5,487 nucleotides of DNA from an uncultured Campylobacter sp. (GTDB lineage Bacteria; Campylobacterota; Campylobacteria; Campylobacterales; Campylobacteraceae): NCBI RefSeq assembly GCF_937997595.1, contig NZ_CALKTS010000113.1, positions 1 to 5,487 on the forward strand. The letters are read 5' to 3'. Made by a program: the position numbers and the translations under genes. Positions within the stretch are counted from its first letter, which is position 1. Each line of letters begins with the position of its first letter. The notes under the pieces were generated by a model. That model was not told the DNA's origin and did not search any database. It saw nothing but the letters and a program-made list of their open reading frames with translations. Shown here piece after piece: positions 1 through 5,487 of this stretch.

Positions 1-68
1 TCCTCACCCTGGGCGCTCAAAGTAGCAGCCGCCGCCGCACACAGCAGCAGTGAACGAAATTTTTTCAT
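1..68 (-). CDS. N-terminus of a secreted protein (partial)
   Basis: Only the first 22 codons are present; the gene runs off the left edge. The start is the ATG read leftward from base 68. It is supported by an AAGGAG ribosome binding site (bases 79-74) five bases upstream and by a TATAAT box further up. The peptide begins MKKFRSLLL, followed by CAAAAATLSAQGE: a short basic head (K2, K3, R5), a hydrophobic Leu/Ala core and a possible signal peptidase I site after the Ala of TLSA. This is a typical Sec signal peptide, so the product is probably periplasmic or outer-membrane. The Cys at residue 10 sits too early and in too poor a context (LLLC) to be a convincing lipobox. The mature protein is outside the window, so no function can be given. 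Confidence 0.8.
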   Translation of the reverse strand, partial: MKKFRSLLLCAAAAATLSAQGE

Positions 69-107
69 GGTCTCTCCTTCGGTTAAATTTTGTAGATTTG
101 TTTCGTA

Positions 108-113
108 ATTATA
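108..113 (-). promoter_or_regulatory. Probable sigma70 -10 box (TATAAT) of the secreted-protein gene
   Basis: Read on the minus strand this is an exact TATAAT, lying 39 bases upstream of the ATG at 68. Transcription would start near base 101 and give a leader of roughly 33 bases, enough for the AAGGAG site. No clear -35 hexamer is visible 16-18 bases upstream. This is usual for Campylobacter sigma70 promoters, which rely on the -10 element and AT-rich upstream DNA. The promoter implies that the left-edge gene is transcribed separately from the pyk-linked gene upstream of it. Confidence 0.6.
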
Positions 114-204
114 CCTTGAAATTTAAGAGCGCGAGCTTGATTTTTAACGAATATATTTTTGTGGAATTTTATTTTGTGGCGACTCTATTTTCTTTTGATT
201 TGGC

Positions 205-231
205 TTTAGCCCGACGCTTTACGCGGCTAAA
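205..231. other. Small hairpin in the 194-base gap between two minus-strand genes
   Basis: TTTAGCC (205-211) and GGCTAAA (225-231) are perfect inverted repeats around a 13-base centre, within which CG/CG can add two more pairs after a one-base bulge. It lies about 30 bases past the stop codon of the 316-residue protein gene. It could end that transcript, but no run of T follows on the minus strand, so it is not a standard intrinsic terminator. A second inverted repeat, GCTAAATT (249-256) and AATTTAGC (265-272), overlaps that gene's stop codon. The rest of 69-262 shows only promoter-like AT-rich DNA. Confidence 0.25.
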
Positions 232-262
232 TTTAGACGCCATTAGCTGCTAAATTTACATT

Positions 263-1213
263 TCAATTTAGCTCGCTCACGCAAATTTTATAAATTTTGG
301 CGCCTTTTAAAAGAGCTAAATATTCGCCGTTCCCGTACGAGCCGTAGCCCTCATTTTTGTTATTTTTCGAGCAGTCTGCGCCGAGAAAATTTAGGCTGAT
401 TTTTCTGTCGAATTCTAGCGTTTCGCCTTTAAATTTAAACAAAAACAGCTCATCTTTGTCGTTATCAGCCGGGTAAAACAGCACGCTTCGCTCATTTAGC
501 GCGAAGTCGCGGCTCGCAAAAATATAATCGCTCTTTAAAAATTCTAACTCGCACGTTTCAATAGCCGCGGAGCCCGGTTTGTAAGAACTGATTTTCGGAG
601 TATACGCCGTGGCTTGCCCGTCCTTGATACGCACGAAATCAAAGCTACTGCAATAGTGCGCGTAGCACGCGCCGCCAAATAGATTTATCGCGTAGCAGTC
701 GTGAATCCGGCTGAGGTCAAATCCATAGAGCTTTTCGCCCGCCTCGTTCCAAACGGCGAGTTCGCACTCGTCTCCGCCGAAGTTGCCGAAGAGCCCGTCG
801 CCAAAATATGAAACGTAGAGCCGCCTGCCTTGTGCTATGATCTTTGCTATGCCGTCGCCCACGCAAATTTTGCCCGTCCGGGCGCCCAGCTCATCGATAA
901 ATTTTAAATTTTCCTCGCTGCGTTTTAGCTTCTCATCGTAGCGCGAGCGAGCGTTTAATAGCGCCCAACGGCTTGGAAAATCCACGGACACGGCGAAGTG
1001 GTAGCCGTTTTCGTCCGCGCCGGTTTTTATCTCGCGCAGCCGCCCATCTTGCATAAATTTTATGACGTATTCGCCCGCATCCTCGCATAGAAAATATATC
1101 TCGCCGCGCTCGGTGATGCCGATGCTGACGAGCTCTCGCGCCTCTTTTGGCGTTAGTTCATAGCAAGGGGTTAAATTTAACCGCGATTCTTTGATTTTAA
1201 TGGACTTTGACAT
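263..1213 (-). CDS. Uncharacterised 316-residue protein, possibly beta-propeller-like, downstream of pyk
   Basis: I do not recognise this family and assign no function. The protein has no signal peptide or membrane segment and should be cytoplasmic. It is rich in short hydrophobic/aromatic strands alternating with charged turns (for example GEIYFLCEDAGEYVIKF at about 38-53 and DELFLFKFKGETLEFDRKI at about 254-272). This looks like a beta-repeat or propeller-type fold, but no repeat is clean enough to count blades. Its most distinctive segments are RLYVSYFGDGLFGNFG (131-146) and HDCYAINLF (171-179). From memory, similar 'VSYF-x-x-G-x-FGN' segments occur in scattered hypothetical bacterial proteins. 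It has seven cysteines. The start is 9 bases after the pyk stop, so it is probably co-transcribed with pyk. No Shine-Dalgarno sequence precedes the ATG (the upstream bases are TTTGAAAAATCAAA), so translation may be weak or coupled to pyk termination. A slightly different start is possible. Confidence 0.85.
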   Translation of the reverse strand: MSKSIKIKESRLNLTPCYELTPKEARELVSIGITERGEIYFLCEDAGEYVIKFMQDGRLREIKTGADENGYHFAVSVDFPSRWALLNARSRYDEKLKRSEENLKFIDELGARTGKICVGDGIAKIIAQGRRLYVSYFGDGLFGNFGGDECELAVWNEAGEKLYGFDLSRIHDCYAINLFGGACYAHYCSSFDFVRIKDGQATAYTPKISSYKPGSAAIETCELEFLKSDYIFASRDFALNERSVLFYPADNDKDELFLFKFKGETLEFDRKISLNFLGADCSKNNKNEGYGSYGNGEYLALLKGAKIYKICVSELN

Positions 1214-1222
1214 TTTGATTTT

Positions 1223-2692
1223 TCAAATTTTACCGCTAAAGCCCGTTTTTGCCGCGTCGCGGTAGAAATCGATCTGATCTTTTTTGATGATGCGGATATA
1301 GTCGGTGCTGCCCGGATGGCCGCTTTGAAAGCCCGCCGTCATCACGTAGGTGCCGCCTTCTTCGATGAGCCCCCGCTGCAGAGCCTCGCTTATGATACGT
1401 GCGAGCAGCGAGTTGATGCTCGTTTTTTCCTTAACCATCGCTGGATTTACGCCCCACACGAGACTTAGCGCGTGCGCGGTCTGCTCGTCGTGTGCGATTG
1501 CGATGATGTCGATTTTGGCGCGGTTACGTGCGAGTTTGATCGCCGAGCGCCCCGAGCCCGTGATCGAAAGTATCGCGCCCGCGCCCAGCCTTGCGGCAAG
1601 AGCTGCTGTGCTTGAAGTGATCATATCGGTCTCGTCGTAGAAATCGTAATCGTTAAATTTGTCGTAAGGATAGATCTTTTCGGTCTCGCGGATCGTCTCG
1701 CTCATCGCGGCGACCACGGCTGCGGGGTTTTTGCCGATAGCGCTTTCCTCGCTTAGCATCACGGCGTCGGTGCCGTCGAGCACGGCGTTTGCGACGTCGC
1801 TGATCTCGGCTCTGGTGGCGCGCTCGTGCTCGGTCATGCTAAGCATCATCTGCGTTGCAGTGATGACGGGCTTTGAACGGGCGTTGGCTAACGCGATGAT
1901 GCGCTTTTGGATGCGCGGGATCTCATAAAACGGCATTTCGATGCCTAGATCTCCGCGCGCGACCATTATGCCGTCGCTTGCTTCGATGATCTGCTCTATA
2001 TTTTCGACCGCGTCGAATTTCTCGATCTTGGCGTAAATTTTAGCTTTTGAGCCCAGCGAGTTTAAAATTTCGCGCACGCGCAGGATGTCGTTTTGCGACT
2101 GCACGAAGGAGATGCCTACGAAATTTACGCCGTGCGCCGCGCCCCAGCGCAGATCCTCGAGGTCTTTTTGCGTGATGACGTCGATATTTAGGCGGGTGTT
2201 TGGGAAGTTCACCCCCTTATTCGAGCTTAAAAAGCCGTCGTTTTCAAGCACCGCTCGCACGCCTTGCTCGCTTACCGCGACTACCTTGGCGCGGATCGAG
2301 CCGTCGTAGAGGTAGATAAACTCGCCCGCCTTCATCAGCGGCAAAATTTCTGGGTGGTTGATACACAGCTCGTATTCGCCTTCCGCGGTCTTTTTGCCGA
2401 TCATTTCGCGAGGAAGGAAGGTGATTTTATCGCCCGTTTTTAGTTTAAAATTTTCCTCGAGTTTGCCGACGCGGATCTTTGGACCGCTGATGTCCTGAAA
2501 GACGCCTACGCGCACGCCTAGGCTCTTTTCTACGGCGCGGATTTTGTTTAAATTTGCCTCGTGATACTCGTGCGTGCCATGGCTGAAGTTCATCCTAAAG
2601 GCGTTGCAGCCCGCCTTTACCATCGCGCTCATCATCTCTTCGCTGTCGCTTGCGGGTCCGATGGTCGCTAAAATTTTGGTTTTTTTAAGCAT
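1223..2692 (-). CDS. pyk: Pyruvate kinase
   Basis: Cytoplasmic enzyme transferring phosphate from phosphoenolpyruvate to ADP, giving pyruvate and ATP. The 489 residues match the family's usual length of about 470-490. The N-terminus KTKILATIGPAS and the barrel segment FRMNFSHG (R33, N35, S37) bind substrate. VFQDISGPKIRV (64-75) contains D67 and leads into the B domain (about 70-170). AKIEK (221-225) supplies K222 and metal ligand E224, VARGDLG (244-250) supplies D248, and TATQ (278-281) carries the catalytic Thr. The active-site helix reads ATQMMLSM rather than the common ATQMLESM, and SEESAIG stands where many enzymes have SGE(S/T)AxG. Residues from about 355 form the C-terminal effector domain. 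The reading frame extends 28 codons further upstream, but those codons merely translate the AT-rich leader. The ATG at 2692 has an ideal AAAGGAG site and gives the expected N-terminus. mqo lies upstream on the same strand but 302 bases away, so pyk likely has its own promoter; a TAAAAT box at 2741-2736 is a weak candidate. Confidence 0.97.
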   Translation of the reverse strand: MLKKTKILATIGPASDSEEMMSAMVKAGCNAFRMNFSHGTHEYHEANLNKIRAVEKSLGVRVGVFQDISGPKIRVGKLEENFKLKTGDKITFLPREMIGKKTAEGEYELCINHPEILPLMKAGEFIYLYDGSIRAKVVAVSEQGVRAVLENDGFLSSNKGVNFPNTRLNIDVITQKDLEDLRWGAAHGVNFVGISFVQSQNDILRVREILNSLGSKAKIYAKIEKFDAVENIEQIIEASDGIMVARGDLGIEMPFYEIPRIQKRIIALANARSKPVITATQMMLSMTEHERATRAEISDVANAVLDGTDAVMLSEESAIGKNPAAVVAAMSETIRETEKIYPYDKFNDYDFYDETDMITSSTAALAARLGAGAILSITGSGRSAIKLARNRAKIDIIAIAHDEQTAHALSLVWGVNPAMVKEKTSINSLLARIISEALQRGLIEEGGTYVMTAGFQSGHPGSTDYIRIIKKDQIDFYRDAAKTGFSGKI

Positions 2693-2697
2693 CTTTT

Positions 2698-2704
2698 CTC
2701 CTTT
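2698..2704 (-). promoter_or_regulatory. Ribosome binding site that fixes the pyk start
   Basis: Minus strand AAAGGAG, five bases before the ATG at 2692-2690. It is the strongest Shine-Dalgarno match near the 5' end of pyk, and it decides against the in-frame ATG at 2776, which would add 28 residues with no pyruvate kinase similarity. Confidence 0.85.
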
Positions 2705-2779
2705 AAATTTAAAATTTATCGCCGCATTAGGCGAAATTTTACGTGAAATTTTGAAATTTCTAAATTTGCTAGGCAAAGG

Positions 2780-2989
2780 AATTTTAAAATTTTATGGCTC
2801 GAGAGAATTTTAGAATTCCTAAGGCACGGCGAAATTTTAAAATTTCATAGCTTGCAGTGCAGGTTAAATTCTAAAAATCTGCGTTTGAATGAAATTTTAA
2901 AACTCTCTAGATGTGAAGCGCGAGCAAAATTTTAAAATCCTCGCCGAAGTAAAATTTTAAAATTTTTGCCCGAGCAAAATTTAAAAATT
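2780..2989. repeat. Array of about eight AT-rich palindromic units between mqo and pyk
   Basis: This non-coding stretch repeats variants of AAATTTTAAAATTT. Units lie at 2780-2793, 2806-2817, 2831-2846 (GAAATTTTAAAATTTC, a perfect 16-base palindrome), about 2866-2879 (degenerate), 2891-2904, 2926-2938, 2951-2967 and 2976-2989. Centre-to-centre steps are about 24-33 bases. Short, more GC-rich spacers separate the units and differ from one another, except that CGAGCAAAATTT(T)AAAA occurs twice (2921 and 2971). Degenerate copies continue towards pyk (about 2733-2768). The remainder of the 302-base gap holds the pyk leader and perhaps its promoter; no gene or known riboswitch is seen. Similar words occur between genes elsewhere in AT-biased Campylobacter genomes, so this may be a dispersed intergenic repeat. 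A role as protein-binding sites is conjecture. Confidence 0.6.
2951..2989 (-). terminator. Possible intrinsic terminator of mqo
   Basis: Starting 6 bases after the mqo stop codon, the minus strand can form a hairpin with a TTTTGC/GCAAAA core stem around a TCGG tetraloop. With one-base bulges, AT pairs extend it to about 15 base pairs. The distal arm ends in AAAATTTT, so it contains T runs but no long clean U tract after the stem. Position and symmetry favour a transcript end for mqo, possibly acting in both directions. It also forms the last two units of the palindrome array, so its terminator role is uncertain. Confidence 0.4.
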
Positions 2990-2994
2990 CCTCT

Positions 2995-4341
2995 TTATTG
3001 CATCATTTCCGCGTCAAATTTTGCATCATCAAAGCTCGCTCCTAAATATTCGCAAGCACTTTTTGCGTCGCGAAGTGCGTTGCCTAAGCAGCTCGTAGCG
3101 CCGGGGCTTGGGGTCATATTAAAGATAATCCCCGGATTTTCGCCTATTCTTGCTTCGCCTAAAAGCAGCTTTTTTTGCGAGTGTGAGATTACTTGCGGGC
3201 GCACGCCGCCAAAGCCCTTGGCATAATAAATATCCTCCTCGCGGATGCTAGGTATGATCTTGCGCGCATTTTTGACGAAAAGCTTTTTACCTAAAATCGG
3301 TATCTCAAAGCCTATATTGCGGATTAAGAAGTCCCTTACCTCGCTATCGCCAAAATTTTGCCAAATGACCTTGGCTACGTCCATGTCAAAATTTAATGAT
3401 TGAAAAAATTCCGGCACCGAACGACAGCCCTTGTAGCGCTCGAGCTTCGGTAGCGTAAGTGCGGTAGGGCCAAATCTCGTGCAGCCGTCCGCCAAAAGAT
3501 CGGGGTCGCCGTGAAGCGCGGCAAATGGAAGCTTTGGGTTTTGCACCATGTAAACCTTGCCGTTTAGAAGTTTTTGCTTGGTTAGATAAAAGCTGCCCGC
3601 GATGCAGATCGTGCTAAGATCCTGCCCAAGCCCCATTTTGTGCGCCAGCCACAGCGAGTGGGCGCCTGCATCTACGACTACGAAATCGGAGCTTAGCGAG
3701 AGTCTATTTGCTGTGCGGATATAGAACTTATCGCCTACTTTAGTGATGTTTTGCACTTCGGTGTTTAGGTACAGATCGCAGGTTTTGCCCTCCACGTTTT
3801 TAGCGTTTTGCACGAAGGAATTCGCCATCGCGCCGTAATCGATCGTCGTGTAAACTCCCGATTGCACGCCCATTGCTACGATATCCTCCGCTCGCTCCTC
3901 GCCGCGTCCGTCAAAAACTAGCTTGGGCTCAATTTTCTTAAGTGCTTCCTTGCCGAAAAGTTGCAGATACGGATAAAGCTCTTTAAATTTCTCAAATCGG
4001 TCTTTAATTAGCTCTATCTCGCTTTCGCCCACGCCAAGAGCCATTTTCTGCCCCTGAAATAAAAATTTATTCTCATATCCGTGCTTTTGGCAATATTTCA
4101 CGATCATATCCGCCTTGCGCTTGACTTCGGTCGCTTTTTGCAGGTCGTAGTTGGTCTCGATGTCGCCGCAATGAATCGTCTGAGAGTTTGCGCTGGCTTT
4201 AGAATTTAGCGTCGCAAGCCCTTCGTATTTTTCAAGTAGAGCGATATTTTTGATCCCGCTAAATTCTGCCAGCACGTACGCTAGCGCGCTGCCCGTGATA
4301 CCGCCGCCTATGATGATTACTTCGTAATGTTTTTCTTGCAT
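2995..4341 (-). CDS. mqo: Malate:quinone oxidoreductase, Helicobacter/Campylobacter type
   Basis: FAD-dependent, membrane-associated enzyme oxidising malate to oxaloacetate and passing the electrons to the quinone pool, replacing NAD-linked malate dehydrogenase in the citric acid cycle. The 448 residues match the roughly 450 of H. pylori HP0086. The N-terminus has the FAD Rossmann motif GGGITG (12-17) with acidic E37 closing the second strand. Then come NSQTIHCGDIETNY (52-65), the VQNPKLPFAALHGDPD region (266-281), GPTALTLPKLER (291-302), GFGGVRPQV (376-384) and the C-terminal FAD-contacting FNMTPSPGATSCLGNA (407-422). All of these recall HP0086, which was shown to be an Mqo. The ATG at 4341 is preceded by AAGGA six bases upstream and places the Rossmann motif at the proper distance. 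No transmembrane helix is seen, as expected for a peripheral membrane enzyme. It is divergent from the TRAP gene and upstream of pyk. Related FAD oxidases such as L-2-hydroxyglutarate dehydrogenase are a less likely identity. Confidence 0.94.
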   Translation of the reverse strand: MQEKHYEVIIIGGGITGSALAYVLAEFSGIKNIALLEKYEGLATLNSKASANSQTIHCGDIETNYDLQKATEVKRKADMIVKYCQKHGYENKFLFQGQKMALGVGESEIELIKDRFEKFKELYPYLQLFGKEALKKIEPKLVFDGRGEERAEDIVAMGVQSGVYTTIDYGAMANSFVQNAKNVEGKTCDLYLNTEVQNITKVGDKFYIRTANRLSLSSDFVVVDAGAHSLWLAHKMGLGQDLSTICIAGSFYLTKQKLLNGKVYMVQNPKLPFAALHGDPDLLADGCTRFGPTALTLPKLERYKGCRSVPEFFQSLNFDMDVAKVIWQNFGDSEVRDFLIRNIGFEIPILGKKLFVKNARKIIPSIREEDIYYAKGFGGVRPQVISHSQKKLLLGEARIGENPGIIFNMTPSPGATSCLGNALRDAKSACEYLGASFDDAKFDAEMMQ

Positions 4342-4373
4342 GCCCTTTCCTTATCGAATTTGGCTACAATTGT

Positions 4374-4386
4374 GCGAAAATTTCGC
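4374..4386. promoter_or_regulatory. Operator-like palindrome between mqo and the TRAP gene
   Basis: GCGAAA-A-TTTCGC is a perfect 6+1+6 inverted repeat. It lies 32 bases upstream of the mqo ATG and 76 bases upstream of the TRAP gene ATG. If the palindromic -10 region at 4421-4434 drives both genes, this site would fall just inside the mqo transcript and upstream of the TRAP promoter. That is a sensible place for a repressor of one gene and activator of the other. It is short and AT-rich in the middle, so chance is possible, and no regulator can be named. Confidence 0.35.
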
Positions 4387-4420
4387 TTAAAAGCTAGTTA
4401 TAAAAGCGTGAATTTAGATG

Positions 4421-4434
4421 ATTTTATATAAAAT
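4421..4434. promoter_or_regulatory. Palindromic -10 region, candidate bidirectional promoter
   Basis: ATTTTATATAAAAT is a perfect 14-base palindrome, so both strands read TATAAAAT. On the plus strand the -10 (about 4427-4432) would start transcription near 4440, 23 bases before the TRAP ATG and its GGGAG site (4452-4456). On the minus strand it would start mqo near 4415, giving a leader of about 74 bases. A separate TATAAC at 4402-4397 is an alternative -10 for mqo. No -35 hexamer is clear on either strand, which is common in Campylobacter. The plus-strand use is the better supported. Confidence 0.5.
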
Positions 4435-4462
4435 TCGCACCATTTCATTTTGGGAGTAGTAT

Positions 4463-5487
4463 ATGAAAAAATCGATTCTTGTCGGATTAAGTTTGATTAT
4501 AGCCACGTCGCTGTGGGGCGCAGATAAGAAAGTTTATCGCCTTAAGCTAGCTCAGACTTACGAGCTTAGTATGCCTATCGTAGGCGATGTCGCCAAGCGG
4601 ATGGCAGATCTTGCAGATAGTATGTCTGATGGCAGACTAAAAATCAGCATCGACGCGCCTAGCAAACATAAAGCACCTTTTGCGATCTATGATATGGTTA
4701 AAAACGGACAATACGATTTAGGCTATACTGCGAGCTACTATTATAAAGGTAAAAATAGCGCAAATATGCTGTTTACGACGGTGCCTTTTGGTATGACGAA
4801 AGATGAGCAACACGCTTGGTATTACTTCGGCGGAGGCAAGGAGCTAGCCGATAAATTCTATGCTAAAAGCAATCTAAAGGTCTTTAATATCCTAAATAGT
4901 GGCATGCAGATGGGTGGTTGGTTTAAAAAAGAGATTAATACGCTAGATGATTTAAAAGGGCTTAAATTTAGAATTCCAAGCTTTGGCGGGGAGGTTATGA
5001 GCCGCCTTGGCGTCGCAGTCGCTACGATACCGGTAGGTGAGCTATATATGGCGCTAGAGATGGGCACCATCGATGCGGTCGAGTGGGCAAGTCCTAGCTT
5101 TGATATACCTCTAGGCTTTCACAAGGTCGCAAATTACTATTATACGGGATGGCAAGAACCCGCTAGCGAGCAGCAGATTGTGATAAATCTACAAACTTGG
5201 CAGAAGCTTCCTAAAGACTTGCAAAATATCCTAGAGGCTTCGATCGCAAAGGCGCGCGAATACGCAGAAAACGAGACGTTTTATAAAAATGTAATAATTT
5301 GGGACGAGATCAAAAAGAAATATCCGAACGTTCAGATTCGCTCTTTTTCACCTGAGATTATGCGTGCGCTTCGCAAAGCGACGGATGAAATTCTAGCCGA
5401 AGAAAGCGAGAAAAATCCCGATTTCAAAGAGATTTGGGAGAGCCAAAAGGCGTTTTTAGCTAAAGCTAGAACGTGGACGAAGATGGG
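4463..5487 (+). CDS. dctP: TRAP transporter periplasmic solute-binding protein, DctP/TakP type (partial)
   Basis: Periplasmic receptor that captures an organic acid and hands it to a DctQ/DctM membrane pair in sodium-driven TRAP uptake. The start ATG follows GGGAG by six bases. Residues 1-20 are a Sec signal peptide (MKKSILVGLS core, probable cut after LWGA). The first 341 residues are visible; the family runs about 330-370, so little is missing beyond the right edge. Conserved features include GGWFKKEI (151-158), LKGLKFRIPSFGGEVMSRLG (164-183) with the ligand-salt-bridge arginine R170, GELYMALEMGTIDAVEW (192-208) and GFHKVANYYYTGWQEP (218-233). Q149, R170, E207 and W208 keep the spacing of the 2-oxo acid and sodium contacts I recall from TakP of Rhodobacter, so a 2-oxo acid or related monocarboxylate is the likeliest ligand. 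EWASP replaces the commoner EWVGP, which may alter specificity. The dctQ and dctM genes are presumably just downstream, outside the window. It is transcribed away from mqo. Confidence 0.92.
   Translation, partial: MKKSILVGLSLIIATSLWGADKKVYRLKLAQTYELSMPIVGDVAKRMADLADSMSDGRLKISIDAPSKHKAPFAIYDMVKNGQYDLGYTASYYYKGKNSANMLFTTVPFGMTKDEQHAWYYFGGGKELADKFYAKSNLKVFNILNSGMQMGGWFKKEINTLDDLKGLKFRIPSFGGEVMSRLGVAVATIPVGELYMALEMGTIDAVEWASPSFDIPLGFHKVANYYYTGWQEPASEQQIVINLQTWQKLPKDLQNILEASIAKAREYAENETFYKNVIIWDEIKKKYPNVQIRSFSPEIMRALRKATDEILAEESEKNPDFKEIWESQKAFLAKARTWTKM

Noticed and set aside
50..253. Plus-strand open frame of 67 codons beginning with GTG
   Set aside because: It overlaps the start, ribosome binding site and promoter of the minus-strand secreted-protein gene. 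It has no Shine-Dalgarno site and its composition is that of translated AT-rich non-coding DNA.
1350..2309. Three plus-strand open frames inside pyk (1350-1640, 1731-1928, 2085-2309)
   Set aside because: They are antisense shadows of a highly conserved enzyme gene, with low-complexity Ser/Ala-rich translations and no ribosome binding sites.
2574..2813. Plus-strand open frame over the pyk 5' end and leader
   Set aside because: It is antisense to the pyk start and its leader, and its hydrophobic look comes from translating AAATTT repeats.
2780..2989. CRISPR array
   Set aside because: The units are short, AT-only, palindromic and variable, spacers are 8-23 bases, and no cas genes are present.
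2966..3226. Plus-strand open frame over the 3' end of mqo
   Set aside because: It is antisense to conserved Mqo C-terminal coding sequence and has no supporting translation signal.
4361..4375. Possible sigma54 promoter on the plus strand (GG-N10-GC within TTGGCTACAATTGTGC)
   Set aside because: Only the GG and GC core with correct spacing is present. The flanks differ from TGGCAC-N5-TTGC, and the site sits far from the TRAP start, so chance is the simpler explanation.
4858..5070. Minus-strand open frame inside the TRAP binding-protein gene
   Set aside because: It is antisense to the conserved GGWF, FRIP and GELY region of the real gene and lacks a ribosome binding site.

Overview
The window looks like chromosomal DNA of a Campylobacter-type Epsilonproteobacterium (Campylobacterota). 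Three things point there: intergenic stretches dominated by AAATTT/AAAATTTT words, a malate:quinone oxidoreductase of the Helicobacter/Campylobacter type (HP0086/Cj0393c-like), and the order mqo then pyk, which as I recall also occurs in C. jejuni (Cj0393c-Cj0392c). The coding DNA is richer in G+C than is typical of C. jejuni, so one of the more GC-rich species (the gracilis/showae/rectus/curvus group) is likelier, but the species cannot be fixed from this window.

Layout, left to right. Positions 1-68 (minus) hold only the first 22 codons of a secreted protein, with its own ribosome binding site and a TATAAT promoter. Positions 263-1213 (minus) encode an unrecognised 316-residue protein, placed 9 bases after the end of pyk. 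Positions 1223-2692 (minus) are pyk, pyruvate kinase, starting at an internal ATG with a strong ribosome binding site. Positions 2693-2994 are non-coding and carry about eight AT-rich palindromic units spaced 24-33 bases apart. Positions 2995-4341 (minus) are mqo. Positions 4342-4462 form a divergent promoter region with two palindromes. Positions 4463-5487 (plus) are the first 341 codons of a periplasmic TRAP-transporter binding protein of the DctP/TakP type, cut by the right edge.

Together the identifiable genes deal with C3/C4 carbon. The binding protein probably captures an organic acid (2-oxo acid or related carboxylate) in the periplasm, Mqo feeds electrons from malate into the quinone pool while making oxaloacetate, and pyruvate kinase converts phosphoenolpyruvate to pyruvate. 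This fits an organism living on organic and amino acids; the functional link between the divergent genes is inference.

I see no tRNA, rRNA, CRISPR array, insertion sequence or phage gene, and no evidence of a new multi-gene system. The least explained items are the palindrome array between mqo and pyk, the palindromic promoter element between mqo and the TRAP gene, and the unrecognised protein downstream of pyk.
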